Positions 16,444 to 27,058 are shown, numbered from the stretch's first letter. The stretch is DNA of 64,000 nt from G963720515 sp963720515 (GCA_963720515.1 OY970397.1:1240001-1304000); one strand, 5' to 3'. The notes: generated by a model from the letters alone, not told the origin. Made by a program: numbers and translations.

Positions 16444-17639
16444 ATGGCGGTGAAACTTCCGGCGTCGCAGTCGTCCCCGACCAGCGCCGGCGCACTCCTC
16501 CGCCTCATCCGCGAGGGCGTCGCGGTCACGCGAGCCGACCTCGCCCGCGAAACGGGCCTCGCCCGATCGACCGTCGCCCAGCGCGTCGATGCCCTGCTCG
16601 CGCGCGGAGCTCGTCTACGAGGCCGGCGGCGCCTCGTCCACCGGCGGCCGCCCGGCGACCGTGCTCGCTTTCAACCGCGAGGCAGGCGTCGTCCTCGTCG
16701 CAGATCTCGGCGCAACCCACGCCCGAATCGCCCTGAGCGACCTCGGCGGCATGCCGCTGGCCGAGCGGGCCGCGGACCTGGACATCGCCGCCGGCCCGGA
16801 AGCCGCGCTCGGCTGGGTGGCCGGGCAGTTCGACGAGCTCCTCGACGAGGCCGGACACGCCCCCGATCACGTGTACGGGATCGGGATCGGCGTCCCCGGG
16901 CCCGTCGAGTTCGCGAGCGGCCGCCCCGTCAATCCGCCGATCATGCCGGGCTGGGACGACTTTCCGATTCCGGAGTGGTTCGAGGGCCGCTACCGGGCTC
17001 CCGTGCTCGTCGACAACGACGTCAACATCATGGCGCTCGGGGAGCACCGGACGCACTGGGCCGACACCGAGCATCTCCTGCTGGTCAAGGTCGGCACGGG
17101 CATCGGCTGCGGGATCGTCGCCGACGGGCACATCCACCGCGGCGCGCGCGGGGCCGCCGGGCGACATCGGCCACATCCGCGCGACCGCCCGCACGGACGT
17201 CATCTGCCCGTGCGGGAACGTCGGCTGCCTCGAGGCGATCGCGAGCGGCTCGGCGCTCGCACACAGGCTCGCCGACGACGGCGAGGACGCCTCGCGCAGC
17301 CGGGACGTGGTCGACCTGGTGCAGGCCGGCCACGCGGGCGCGATCCGGATGGTGCGGGACGCCGGCCGCACCCTCGGCGAGGTCCTGGCCGGGACCGTCA
17401 ACTTCTTCAACCCTGCGGTGATCGTCGTCGGCGGCGACATCGCCGAGGCGCACGCCCAGCTCCTGGCCGGGGTCCGCGAGGGAATCATCAGCCGCTCGCT
17501 CCCGCTGGCGACACGCGACCTCCGGATCGTCCCGTGCCGGCTCGGCGACCGGGCCGGCGTGACCGGGGCGGCGATCATGGCGATCGAGTACGTCCTCGCC
17601 CCCGACGCGGTCGACCGCGCCCTTCGAAACGCAGCCTGA
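16444..17639 (+). CDS. ROK-family transcriptional repressor (two frameshifts)
   Basis: The N-terminus (GALLRLIREGVAVTRADLARETGLARSTVAQRVDALLARG) is a MarR-like winged helix, as in NagC/XylR repressors. The first break is near 16605, after which ELVYEAGGASSTGGRPATVLAFN opens the ROK domain (ADLGATHARIALSDLGG; GIGIGVPGPVEF; VLVDNDVNIMALGEH). A second break near 17160 leads to DIGHIRATARTDVICPCGNVGCLEAIASG, which holds the CxCGxxGCxE zinc motif, and the last part ends at 17639. All blocks are well conserved, so indel errors are likely. It probably represses the divergent transporter operon and responds to its sugar. Confidence 0.85.
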
Positions 17640-17648
17640 CGCGAGCCG

Positions 17649-18671
17649 TCAGGTGGAGGTCGGCCGCGAGGTCTCCTCGACCATGTTGCGCTGGACGAGC
17701 GTGAACAGCAGTGCGATGGACGGGAGCACGACCGCGACCGCGACGCCGAAGACGATGAGCACGCCGGTGAGCGTCGCGCCCGGGGAGGCCGCATCGCTGA
17801 TGGTCAGCGTCTCCGGCAGGAGATAGGGCCACTGCGCGACGCCCCAGCCCCAGATCACGGCGGCCACCGCGCCGATCGCCAGAGCACGGGCCCCGCGCCG
17901 GGCGCCGCGGCGAAGCAGCGCGAGCACCCCGATCCCGCAGGCGAGCGAGAGGATCACGAGCGGCAACCCGTCGCCCGTGAGGCCGTCGAAGATGTAGCGG
18001 GCATCGCGGTACAGCTCGACGAGGCCGACGACCGCGAGCGCCCCGGTGACCATCGCGGCGCCGAGCGCTCGGTGCGTGAAGTAGCGCTCGAGATCGGGCG
18101 CGCCGGCGCGCCGCGCGTCGCTGACCAGGAACACCGCCGCGAGGTAGGCGCCGGTCGCCACGAAGAGCGCCCCGATCAGGAACGAGAGCGGATTGAGCCA
18201 GCTCGTCACCGCGTCCCCTGTCGCGTTGCCGACCGGGACCCGGCCTCCGGCGATCGCGCCCACGACCGTTCCCAGGAAGAAGGGCGTGAGGAGCGACGCG
18301 AGCCCGAAGACGACCGTCGCGAGAGCTCGGCCCCCGGCGCGGCGCGCGGTGTGGTGGAACGCGAATCCGGCGCCCCGCAGCACGATGCCGAGCGCGGCGA
18401 GGCTGAGGGGGATGAACAGCGTCGAGAAGATCGCCGCGAAGGCCGACGAGAAGCCCGTCCAGAGCACGACCAGCACGAAGATCAGCCACACGTGGTTGGC
18501 CTCCCAGACCGGCCCGATCGCCCAGTCGATGAGCTCGCGTGGACGCCGGCCGCGGTCGCCCCCGCCCGCGAGCAGGCTCCAGAAGCCCGCTCCGAAGTCC
18601 GCGCCGCCGAAGACGGCGTACATGGTCACCCCGATGAGCAGGATGACGGCGACGGCGTCGGCCTTGTTCAC
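17649..18671 (-). CDS. cydB: Cytochrome bd quinol oxidase subunit II
   Basis: The 340-residue protein has about nine membrane helices and the CydB opening VILLIGVTMYAVFGGADFGAGFW, followed by DWAIGPVWEANHVWLIFVLVVLWTGF, the best-conserved CydB segment. It pairs with CydA to form the oxygen-reducing quinol oxidase of the plasma membrane. It overlaps cydA by 4 bp. The gene ends 9 bp from the convergent ROK gene, with no room for a strong terminator. No cydX-like small gene or cydDC exporter is seen. Confidence 0.95.
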   Translation of the reverse strand: MNKADAVAVILLIGVTMYAVFGGADFGAGFWSLLAGGGDRGRRPRELIDWAIGPVWEANHVWLIFVLVVLWTGFSSAFAAIFSTLFIPLSLAALGIVLRGAGFAFHHTARRAGGRALATVVFGLASLLTPFFLGTVVGAIAGGRVPVGNATGDAVTSWLNPLSFLIGALFVATGAYLAAVFLVSDARRAGAPDLERYFTHRALGAAMVTGALAVVGLVELYRDARYIFDGLTGDGLPLVILSLACGIGVLALLRRGARRGARALAIGAVAAVIWGWGVAQWPYLLPETLTISDAASPGATLTGVLIVFGVAVAVVLPSIALLFTLVQRNMVEETSRPTST

Positions 18672-20047
18672 CCGGAGGCTCCTGCGAGGTCGGGCGGCGG
18701 GCCGGCCTCGGGCCCGTACGGAACCTCGACGTCCTGCTCGTCGGCCTCACGCCAGCGCCGCGACATCGCCCGCAGCACGACGACCAGCGTCACACCGAGC
18801 GCGACGTACAGCCCGATGATCGCGGCGAAGGTGACCCAGACGCCGCTCGCCTGCGTGACCGCGTCCTCGGTGCGCATGACGTTGTAGACGATCCACGGCT
18901 GGCGTCCGACCTCGGTCACGATCCAGCCGCACTCGAGCGCGATGATCGAGAGCACCCCGGAGACGGCCACCGCGCGGAGGAACCAGCGCGACTGCGGGAA
19001 GTCCCGCTTCCGCCACCAGCCGATGCCGAACCAGAGCCCGAGGCCGATCAAGACCGTGCAGATTCCGACCATGGTGTCGAAGGCCCAGTGCAGCAGGGTG
19101 TTCATGGGCGGGCGATCGTCGGGCGCCACGGTGTCGAGGCCGATTACCTGCGTGCTGGTGCTCCATCCGACCAGGAACGAGTCGAACCCGGGGATCTCGA
19201 TGCCGCCCTTCACGCCGTCGTCGGTACACCTCCCGTAGATGTACTCCGGCACGTGGGTCGAGGTCGTCTGGACGCATTCCATAGCGGCGAACTTGATCGG
19301 CTGGTCCTTGGCGATCGCGCGCGCGGCCGTGTCGCCGACCGCGAACTGGATCGGCGTGGCGATGCAGGCGACCGTGAGCGGGATCAGCAGTCCCAGGCGA
19401 TGGATCCGGTCGCGCCGGCCGCGGAGCATCCCGACCGCGTAGATGGAGGCCACGAGGAATCCGGTCACCAGATAGGCCGCAAGGATCATGTGCGGAACCT
19501 CGTAGGGCACCGCCGGGTTGAAGATCACCTTCGACACATCGACCGACGTGACGTCGCCCGTCGTCGGCGAGAACCCCTGCGGCTGGTTCATCCACGAGTT
19601 CACTGCCACGACCGAGAACGCACCGCCGAGACCCGCGATCACGACCGGCACACCCGTCCAGAAGTGGGTCCACGGCGAGAGGTACTTCCAGCCGAAGATG
19701 TAGATCGCGATGAAGATCGCCTCGAGGAAGAAGAAGAGGCCCTCGATCGCAAACAGCACGCCGAACACCGGGCCGAAGCGCCCGGTGAACTCCGGCCAGA
19801 GGAGCCCGAACTCGAAGGAGAGGACCGTCCCGGTGACGGCGCCGACCGCGAACGTCACCGCCACCGCCTTCGACCAGCGCTGCGCGAGCTTCAACGCGTC
19901 GGGGTCGTTGCGGCGCAGGCCCCGGTAGTTGGCGATCAGCATCATGAACGGCAGCGCGACGCCGAGCGACGCCAGGATGATGTGGAAGCCGAGCGTGAAC
20001 GCCATCTGGCTTCTCGCCGCTTCGAGTGTCGACGCGAGCATCGTCAT
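18668..20047 (-). CDS. cydA: Cytochrome bd quinol oxidase subunit I
   Basis: The 459-residue protein carries the CydA hallmarks: an early heme-ligand histidine in LGFHIILASLGVALPFMMLI, EFGLLWPEFTGRFGPVFGVLFAIEGLFFFLEAIFIAIYIFGW, and the quinol-site GRQPW in WIVTEVGRQPWIVYNVMRTEDAVT. The loop before GRQPW is short, as in the actinobacterial/Bacillus (short Q-loop) type. Its ATG overlaps the stop of the upstream epimerase gene, an unusual pairing. The oxidase works at low oxygen and does not pump protons. Confidence 0.95.
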   Translation of the reverse strand: MTMLASTLEAARSQMAFTLGFHIILASLGVALPFMMLIANYRGLRRNDPDALKLAQRWSKAVAVTFAVGAVTGTVLSFEFGLLWPEFTGRFGPVFGVLFAIEGLFFFLEAIFIAIYIFGWKYLSPWTHFWTGVPVVIAGLGGAFSVVAVNSWMNQPQGFSPTTGDVTSVDVSKVIFNPAVPYEVPHMILAAYLVTGFLVASIYAVGMLRGRRDRIHRLGLLIPLTVACIATPIQFAVGDTAARAIAKDQPIKFAAMECVQTTSTHVPEYIYGRCTDDGVKGGIEIPGFDSFLVGWSTSTQVIGLDTVAPDDRPPMNTLLHWAFDTMVGICTVLIGLGLWFGIGWWRKRDFPQSRWFLRAVAVSGVLSIIALECGWIVTEVGRQPWIVYNVMRTEDAVTQASGVWVTFAAIIGLYVALGVTLVVVLRAMSRRWREADEQDVEVPYGPEAGPPPDLAGASG

Positions 20048-20942
20048 CGCCGATCCGTTCCTTGTGGAGCCAGCCCCCAGGTCGACTCGACCGAGTCGCC
20101 CGGCTGGATGACGATAACCGACTCCCCGGTCCGAAAGGCGTGCGGCGGGCAGGTCATCGGCTCAACGGCCAGGCTCCGCCGGTTGACGTCCGGCCGGCCG
20201 TCGCCCGTGTAGAGCATCAGATAGCCGTAGGCCTCGTCGGCCCAGAGCGTGAGGCCCGCGTCGCCCGCGGGGCTCCGAGCGTGACCCGCGCGAGGCCGTC
20301 GTCGTCGCGTTCGAGATCCGTGAAGCAGTGGTCGAGCCTCGTCCCGCCGACGGGCCGTCCGCTCCGGAAGTCGAACTCCGTCCCGTCTACGGGCCCCACG
20401 TCCAGCACGGTTCGCGCGGGGACCCGGAGGATCGCCGTGTCGACCGTGGGCGTGCCCGGGCAGAGGTAAGGATGCGCCCCGGCGCCGTACGGGCACGGCT
20501 CGTCACCGACGTTCGTCGCGGTCGTCGAGACGCGGAGGCCGTCCTCGGAGAGCGCGTACTCGATCTCGAGCGCGAGCGCGAAGGGGTAGCCGGGCTGCGG
20601 GTGCAGGCGGATATTGGACGACGACGCGGTGCGCGTCTCGTTCCGAGGCGGTCCAGGCGTCCCAGCGGACGAGGCCGTGGATCGCGCAGCCCGTCTCGGG
20701 CTCGTTGATCGGGCAACTGGCGTTGCGCCCCGCCGAACTCGTAGCGCCCCTCGGCGATCCGGTTGGGCCACGGGAACGAGCACCTGGCCGCGGCCCGACG
20801 GGGCCATCTCCCGGTCGGAGTACCCGTCGAGCAGCTCACGCCCGTCCACGGAGTAGGTGCGAAGCCCGGCGCCGACCTCGGTGACGACGGCGCGCTGGTC
20901 GGCGAACGCGATCTCGAGCTGCTCGCCTGAGGGACTGTGCAC
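20044..20942 (-). CDS. Aldose 1-epimerase (galactose mutarotase-like), frame broken at least four times
   Basis: Blocks of an aldose 1-epimerase are spread over three registers in the right order. They read EIAFADQRAVVTEVGAGLRTYSVDGRELLDGY from GTG 20942, then WPNRIAEGRYEFGGAQRQLP, then INEPETGCAIHGL with its catalytic-type His, then LEIEYALSEDGLRVSTTATNVGDEPCPYGAGAHPYL, and finally ADEAYGYLMLYTGDGRPDVNRRSLAVEPMTCPPHAF, the family C-terminus. The enzyme interconverts alpha and beta anomers of glucose or galactose. It begins 2 bp after the MFS gene and overlaps cydA by 4 bp. The breaks are probably sequence errors, though decay cannot be excluded. Confidence 0.75.
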
Positions 20943-20944
20943 GC

Positions 20945-22148
20945 CTATCCCGCCTGCGCGTGAAGGGTCGTCGGGCTCGGCCGGCGCGCCGCGACGACGA
21001 ACGACCAGAGGCCCATGGCGGCGGCGACGATCGCGGCGAGCGCATAGACCGTCGAGAGCTCGACGCCGTGGTCGAGAAGCGGTCCGACACCGAAGGCCGC
21101 GATTCCGTATCCGAGCTGGTAGAAGGCGATCACGCCGCCGGCCGCCGCGGCCGAGATGGCGGTGAGCTCCTCCTGGCCGAAGCCGATCGTGAGCGGCAGC
21201 AGCGCCGAGCACCCGAGGCCGGCCAGGCCGAAGGCAAGGATGCCCAGTGCCGGCTCGTCATCCGGCAGAAGGGCGATGAGCACGAACACGCCGGTGAGCA
21301 CGAACGGGAGCACGTGATACGTGAGCCGCGCCGGGACGATTCGCTGGACCGCGGCGAAGACGACTCGTCCGACCGTCACCATCGCCCAGAACGCCGTCAG
21401 CGCAAAGGCGGCCGCCGTGGTGGACGCGCCGAGCTCGCTCGTCATGTCGAGCTGCGCCCAGTTGCCGTTGACCGTCTCGCAGATGCCGTAGAGGACCGCG
21501 AAGCCCGCATACACCCAGAACCGTCTCGGGATCTCCAAGCGCTTGGCCGACGCAGCGGCGGCGCGCGCTCCGGTTCGCAGCGGAAGGCCGACGCTCGCGA
21601 CGATGAGGACGACGAGCAGCGCCGCCGCCGTGAGCGGCAGGCCCCACCAGAAGCCGAGCCCGTCGAAGATCGCGACGAAGACCGGCGCCAGCACCGTTCC
21701 GAGCCCGAGCAGCGCGTTCAAGACGAGGATCGAGCGGTTCACCGCGGTCGGGTTGAACGCCGCGGTCAGGGTGTTGAGCGCCGGCACGGTGAAGCCGAAG
21801 CCGGCTCCCAGGCTCGCGGTCGCGAGAAGCAGCAGGCCGTAGGCGAGCGACTCGTTCTCGGTCAGGGCCGCGCTCACGAGCAGCAGGGCCATCGAGGCAA
21901 GACTGGCCGCGAGACCTACAAGGTAGACGCGCTTCGTCCCAAACCGGCCGCTCAGTCCGGCGCCGAGCAACGCCGCGGCGATCGCCGTGATCGACCTGGG
22001 GCAGGAAGAGCACGCCGTACTGCGAGCTGGAGAGGTCGTACTCGGCCGGATCGGTGAGGATGGTGCTCGCGGCGGGGAAGGTGACGAGCGCGATGCCCTG
22101 CACGACCGCCGCGCAGTAGACGACGGTCCGCTCGGGCTGCGTCGCCAC
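20945..22148 (-). CDS. MFS transporter (one frameshift)
   Basis: From GTG 22148 the first helix reads VVYCAAVVQGIALVTFPAASTILTDP, then SSSQYGVLFLPQ. The frame shifts near 21993 and continues SITAIAAALLGAGLSGRFGTKRVYLVGLAASL, holding the family loop between helices 2 and 3, and runs intact to 20945. About 12 helices are seen over roughly 400 residues. The substrate is unknown; its position between a GMC oxidoreductase and an aldose epimerase suggests a sugar or sugar acid. Confidence 0.82.
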
Positions 22149-22160
22149 CGCAGGCCCCGG

Positions 22161-23708
22161 CTACTTCAGCCGCTCGAGGAGGTGGTCGCCGACCCTGAGC
22201 GAGTTCGCCATCGCGGTGAGCGCCGGGTTCACCGCGCCGATGCTCGGGAAGACGCTCGTGTCGACGACGTACAGGTTGTCGAGCTCGTGCGCCTTGCAGC
22301 TCACGTCGAGCACCGACGTGCTCGGGTCGGTGCCGAACCGCGCGGTTCCGGCCTGGTGCGCGCAGCCGCCGATCGGGATGTCGTTCTTCATGTACGCGAA
22401 CCGGTGGATCAGGTGGTCCGGGTTCATGTCGAGCTTCCCCAGCAGCGACTTGACCTTCCCGTACAGCCGCTTCTTCGCCTCCAGGTTCGTCTCCGTGTAG
22501 GTGAGCGTCAGCTTGCCGTCGCGATCCACCGTGACCCGGTTGTCGGGGTGTGGGAGATCCTCGGTCGAGAGCCAGAAGTCGATCGCGTGCTTCGCCATCC
22601 GCTCGAGCGTCCAGTCGGGCGCGAGCTTCGTCTCCTGCGGCCGCTCGCCGCGGAACATCGGAGCCGTCGACTTGCCGACCATCTGGACGTTCCCCAGCGG
22701 GTACTCGAAGTCGTCGGAGCCGAAGTAGAAGTCGTTGAGGCCGAGCGTCTTCTGGTAGGCGGTCAGGTTCTCCTCGCGCGAGAGCGCAAGCACTGCCGTC
22801 GAGTCGTGGAACATGTAGTTGCGGCCGACCTGGTCGGAGCCGTTGGCGAGGCCGTTCGGGTGCTTGTCGTTCGCCGACTGCAGGAGCAGCCTCGCCGTGT
22901 TGGCCGCGCCGCACGCGACGACCACGACGTCGCCGACGAACCGCTCCTCTGCGCCGTCCCGCTCGACGACCACCTCGGTGACGGCGGTTCCCGCGTCATT
23001 CGTGTCGAGCCTGACGACCTTCGCGTTCGTCTGGAGCGTGACGTTCTCGTGCTCGAGCGCAGGGCGCACGCCGAGGACCTCAGCGTCGGACTTGGCGTGC
23101 ACGAGGCACGGGAAGCCGTCGCACGTCGCGCAGCGGATGCACGTGCTGAACGGCATGTTCGACTCGTCGAGCATGATCCCGCAGGGAGCGTGGAACGGCT
23201 GGTGGCCGGCCGCGGCGAGGTCGTCGGCGAGCTGCTGGATCCGCGGCTCGTGCGACACGGCCGGGTGCGGATAGGGCGCGCTCGCCGGAGGCTCGGTCGG
23301 ATCCTCGCCGCGGGCGCCGTGCACCTGGTAGCGCTGCTCGGCGAGCGTGTAGTACGGCTCGAGCTCCTCGTAGGGAATCGGCCAGGCCGGCGAGATCCCG
23401 TCATGGTGGCGGAGCTCGCCGAAGTCCTCCTCGCGGAGTCGGTAGAGCGCGGCGCCGTAGAGCTTCGTCGCCCCTCCGACGACGTAATGGACGCCGGGCT
23501 GGAACGGCTTGCCGTCGCGGTCGTACCACGTGTCCGGGGAGACGTAGCGGTTGTCCACGAACACTGCCTCCGTGACCCAGTTCTCGAGCTCGCGCGGAAG
23601 CCAGTCACCCCGCTCGAGGAGGAGGATGCGCTTGCCCGACGGCGCGAGGTGCCGCGCGAGCGTCCCGCCGCCTGCCCCGGTTCCGATGATGATCACGTCA
23701 TAGGTCAT
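22161..23708 (-). CDS. GMC-family FAD oxidoreductase with a cysteine cluster
   Basis: The 515-residue flavoprotein starts MTYDVIIIGTGAGGGTLARHLA, an FAD-binding Rossmann fold, and ends with the GMC C-terminal domain (GGCAHQAGTARFGTDP, then LYVVDTSVFPSIGAVNPALTAMANSLRVGDHLL). These supply the substrate His and the Asn that usually act in alcohol or sugar oxidation. No signal peptide is visible. An unusual CIRCATCDGFPC stretch (CX2CX2CX4C), preceded by another Cys, occurs where bacterial FAD-dependent sugar dehydrogenases may hold an Fe-S cluster. Its ATG overlaps the GH15 stop codon. Likely substrates are glucose or related aldoses, with electrons passing to quinone and cytochrome bd. Confidence 0.88.
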   Translation of the reverse strand: MTYDVIIIGTGAGGGTLARHLAPSGKRILLLERGDWLPRELENWVTEAVFVDNRYVSPDTWYDRDGKPFQPGVHYVVGGATKLYGAALYRLREEDFGELRHHDGISPAWPIPYEELEPYYTLAEQRYQVHGARGEDPTEPPASAPYPHPAVSHEPRIQQLADDLAAAGHQPFHAPCGIMLDESNMPFSTCIRCATCDGFPCLVHAKSDAEVLGVRPALEHENVTLQTNAKVVRLDTNDAGTAVTEVVVERDGAEERFVGDVVVVACGAANTARLLLQSANDKHPNGLANGSDQVGRNYMFHDSTAVLALSREENLTAYQKTLGLNDFYFGSDDFEYPLGNVQMVGKSTAPMFRGERPQETKLAPDWTLERMAKHAIDFWLSTEDLPHPDNRVTVDRDGKLTLTYTETNLEAKKRLYGKVKSLLGKLDMNPDHLIHRFAYMKNDIPIGGCAHQAGTARFGTDPSTSVLDVSCKAHELDNLYVVDTSVFPSIGAVNPALTAMANSLRVGDHLLERLK

Positions 23709-25600
23709 GAGATCTCCTCGATCCGCTCGGCGAGGATGATGCGCCCCGCGGCTCCGATCAGGGCGAGATGCGAGAACGCCTGCGGGAAGTTGCCGAGATG
23801 CCGGCCCGTCTTGACGTCGAACTCCTCGGCGTACAGACCGAGCGGCGAGGCGATGCGGAGGAGCCGCTCCATGAGGTCTCGGGCGCGCTGGCGCTCCCCG
23901 ACGATCGCGAGCGCGGCTACGAGCCAGAACGAGCAGATGAGGAAGGTGCCCTCCTCGCCGGAGAGACCGTCGTCGGTCTCCTCGGTCCGGTAGCGCAGGA
24001 CGAAGCCGTCCTCGGTGAGGTCGTCCGCGATCGCGAGCACCGATCCGCGAAGCCGCTCGTCCTCGGCGGGCAGGAACCCGAACATCGCCGCGAGCAGCGT
24101 GGATGCGTCGAGCGAGTCGGTCGCATAGTGCTGGCGGAGGACGCCGTCCTTGAGGCCGTGCTCGAGGATGTCCGCGTGGATCTCCTCGGCGGTCGCGCTC
24201 CACGCCGCCTGCAGGTCCTGGTCGCCCCGGATGCCGGCGAGCTTCGCGGCGCGGTCGAGCGCGACCCAGCACATGAGCTTGGAGGAGACGTAGTGCTGCG
24301 GCGCGCCACGCGCCTCCCAGATGCCCTGGTCGGGGTTCTGCCAGACCGCCGTCGCGCATTCCGCCTGCGCCTGGACGATCGGCCAGAGCCGGCGTGGCAG
24401 ACGCTTGCTCCGCCGCGTGTGGAGGTGGATGGAGTCGAGGACAGCGCCGAACACGTCGTTCTGGCGCTGGTCGAAGGCGCCGTTGCCGATCCGGACCGGC
24501 CGCGCTCCGGCGTAGCCGGAGAGGTGGTCGAGCGTCGACTCGGTGAGGTCCCGGTGCCCATCGATCCCGTACATGATCTGCAGCGCTCCGTCCTCGTTCG
24601 CCTCGATGTCGGCGACGAACTCCATGAACTCGTCCGCCTCCCAGTCCAGGTTCAGGTAGTGGAGCGCCTGCAGCGTGAACGTCGTGTCCCGCATCCAGGT
24701 GAAGCGGTAGTCCCAGTTGCGCTCGCCGCCCGGGGTCTCCGGCAGCGAGGTCGTGAGCGCCGCGACCGTGGATCCGGTGGGCATGTACGTGAGGCCCTTG
24801 ATCGCGAGCGCAGAGCGCTGAACAGGGTCGCGCCAGAGATGGTCAGGGATGCGGGCTCGGCTCAGCCAGCGGCGCCAGTAGCGCACGGTCGCCGCGATGC
24901 GCGCCTCGGCGTCTGCGAAGTCCTCGGGAACGGCGAGCCCTTCGGCCCAGGAGAGGGCGCAGTAGGCTCGGTCGCCCGCTTCGAGCACATGCCGTCCCCG
25001 GACGCGGTTCCCCTCGATCCCGAGCGCGAGGTCGGACTGGAGGCGGATCGTCTGCCCGTGGCCCCGGGCGTCCGCCGCATTGCCGCCCTCGACGAGCTCC
25101 CACTCCGCCGGCTCCGTGCCGTAGTCGAAGACGGGCTCGCATACGAGCTCGACCTCGACGGAGCCGTCGAGACACTCGACCGTCCGGACGAGCAGGTGCT
25201 CGGCGTCGTCGTCGGCGGGCGGCCGCGTGTGCGGCGTGATCTCGTCCGCGTGCTCGTGAGGGCCCATCGTCAGCGCATCGCGGACGACGACCCAGCCGGC
25301 GGGCGTCTTCCAGGTCGTGACGAGGACGTTCGTGCCCGGGTCATAGTTGCGGGCAGTCGGATGGTTGATGTCGAACGGGCCGAACCTGAAGTACCCGGCC
25401 TCTCGGTCGAGCAGGCTCCCGAACACGCTGGGTGCGTCGAACTTCGGAACGCACAGCCAGTCGATCGCCCCGTCGGCGGCGACCAGGGCGCCCGTGTGAC
25501 AGTTGGACAGGAACGCGTAGTCCGCGATCGGAGGGAACGGCGACGGCGCGGCGGCGCTCTGGGCGCCTGTCTGACCCGTGTCTTGCGTCGAGCCGCTCAT
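23705..25600 (-). CDS. GH15 glycoside hydrolase (glucoamylase or trehalase)
   Basis: The 631-residue cytoplasmic-looking protein begins its family core with IADYAFLSNCHTGALVAADGAIDWLCVPKFDAPSVF, the N-terminal beta domain of GH15. The (alpha/alpha)6 barrel follows, with the invariant NWDYRFTWMRDTTFTLQALH. The probable general acid lies in EANEDGALQIMYGIDG and the general base Glu in LGLYAEEFD. Actinobacterial members of this type are often trehalases, but glucoamylase activity is equally possible. The product would be glucose, which fits the neighbouring glucose-6-phosphate dehydrogenase, epimerase and GMC enzyme. It overlaps both neighbours by 4 bp. Confidence 0.92.
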   Translation of the reverse strand: MSGSTQDTGQTGAQSAAAPSPFPPIADYAFLSNCHTGALVAADGAIDWLCVPKFDAPSVFGSLLDREAGYFRFGPFDINHPTARNYDPGTNVLVTTWKTPAGWVVVRDALTMGPHEHADEITPHTRPPADDDAEHLLVRTVECLDGSVEVELVCEPVFDYGTEPAEWELVEGGNAADARGHGQTIRLQSDLALGIEGNRVRGRHVLEAGDRAYCALSWAEGLAVPEDFADAEARIAATVRYWRRWLSRARIPDHLWRDPVQRSALAIKGLTYMPTGSTVAALTTSLPETPGGERNWDYRFTWMRDTTFTLQALHYLNLDWEADEFMEFVADIEANEDGALQIMYGIDGHRDLTESTLDHLSGYAGARPVRIGNGAFDQRQNDVFGAVLDSIHLHTRRSKRLPRRLWPIVQAQAECATAVWQNPDQGIWEARGAPQHYVSSKLMCWVALDRAAKLAGIRGDQDLQAAWSATAEEIHADILEHGLKDGVLRQHYATDSLDASTLLAAMFGFLPAEDERLRGSVLAIADDLTEDGFVLRYRTEETDDGLSGEEGTFLICSFWLVAALAIVGERQRARDLMERLLRIASPLGLYAEEFDVKTGRHLGNFPQAFSHLALIGAAGRIILAERIEEIS

Positions 25601-27035
25601 GCCGCGATCCAGGGACCGTGCCAACTGCCGTGGCCGGCGACGAGCTCGTCCGCGGCCGCGGGGCCCCACGAGCCCTGGGCGTAGGGGTGGACTGGCGGGG
25701 GCGCGTCGAGCAGCGGCTGCATGATCCGCCACGTCTCCTCGATGGCGTCCTGACGGGTGAAGCGCGTGCTGTCGCCGACCATCGCCGCGTGGAGCAGGAC
25801 CTCGTACGGGGTCGGCCCCTCGCCTCCCTCCTGGGCGAACTCCATGTCGAGCTCGATCCGGCTCGCACCCTCCGCGTCTGCGCGGTGGGCCTCGACGATC
25901 AGCCGGATCCCGGTCGTCGGGTCGAGCTTGACCACGAGCTGGTTTGCCTCCGGCCGATGGTCGAACGCCGTGAAGCCCAGCTTCGGGCGCATGCTTGAAG
26001 ACGAGGCGGAGCTCGGTCTGCGTGACGGGCAGCCGCTTGCCCGGTGCGGATGAAGAACGGAACGCCGGCCCAGCGCCAGTTCTCGATGTCGAGACGCAGC
26101 GCGGCGTAGGTCTCGGTCGTCGAGTCCGGCGCGACGCCGTCGATCTCGCAGGTAGCCGTCGTACTGGCCGCGGACATAGTGGGCCGGGATCGGCCGGGAC
26201 GATCGCACGGAAGAGCGCGACCTGTGCGTCCTTGATCGTCTGCGGGTCGCCGCGCGACGGGGCCTCCATCGCGCAGAGCGGCGACGACCTGCATGAGGTG
26301 GTTGACGACGACGTCGCGAAGCGCGCCGACCGGATCGTAGAAGTGGCCCCGATCCTCGACCCCGAAGTCCTCCGCCATCGTGATCTCGACGCTCTGGAGG
26401 TAGGTCCGGCTCCAGAGCGGCTCGAGGATCGCGTTCGCGAACCGCAGGTGGAGGATCTCCTCGATCCCCATCTTCCCGAGGTAGTGGTCGATCCGAAAGA
26501 GCTGGGACTCATCGATGTACCCGTGCAGCTCGTCGGCCAGCGCGCGGGCCGAGGCCATGTCGTGCCCGAACGGCTTCTCGACGACGACCCGCGCGTTCGC
26601 CGTCACGCCTGCCCTCGCCAGGCCGCCGACGACCGTGCCGAAGAGGGACGGCGGAACCTCAAGGTAGAACACCGGCGTCTGCGCGTCCCCGATCGCCTCG
26701 GCGACCTCGGTGTACGTGGCGTCGTCCGTGAAGTCGCCGTGGTGGTACGAGAGCCGCTTCGCGAACCGGGCGAACACCTCCTCGTCGAGCTGATCACCCG
26801 TCCCGACGATGGAGTCGCGCGCGCGCTGGACGAGTTGCTCGAGCGTCCAGTCGTCGAAGGCGACGCCGACGATCGGGCAGTCGAGGAGCCCGCGCTGCTC
26901 GAGCCGGTAGAGCGAGTCGAACGTCATCACCTTGGCGAGGTCGCCCGTGATTCCGAAGATGACGAGAACATCGGCCGGTTTCGGATCGGCATCCGTCTTC
27001 GTTCTGATCGCTTGTGGAGCCTGTGTTGCGCTCAT
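25597..27035 (-). CDS. zwf: Glucose-6-phosphate dehydrogenase (about five frameshifts in the C-terminal half)
   Basis: From ATG 27035 behind AGGAGG the protein reads VLVIFGITGDLAKVMTFDSLYRL (coenzyme site), VVVEKPFGHDMASARAL and the substrate-binding FRIDHYLGKMGIEEILHLRFAN. The frame is then broken near 26280, 26200, 26150, 26045 and 25998. The pieces QTIKDAQVALFRAI, HYVRGQYDGYL, STTETYAALRLDIENWRWAGVPFFIRTG, LRLVFKHAP and the C-terminus to 25597 fall in proper order. The enzyme makes 6-phosphogluconolactone and NAD(P)H. No glucokinase or 6-phosphogluconate dehydrogenase is adjacent. Confidence 0.88.
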
Positions 27036-27058
27036 GCCCGCGCCTCCTGTTCCTCGGT

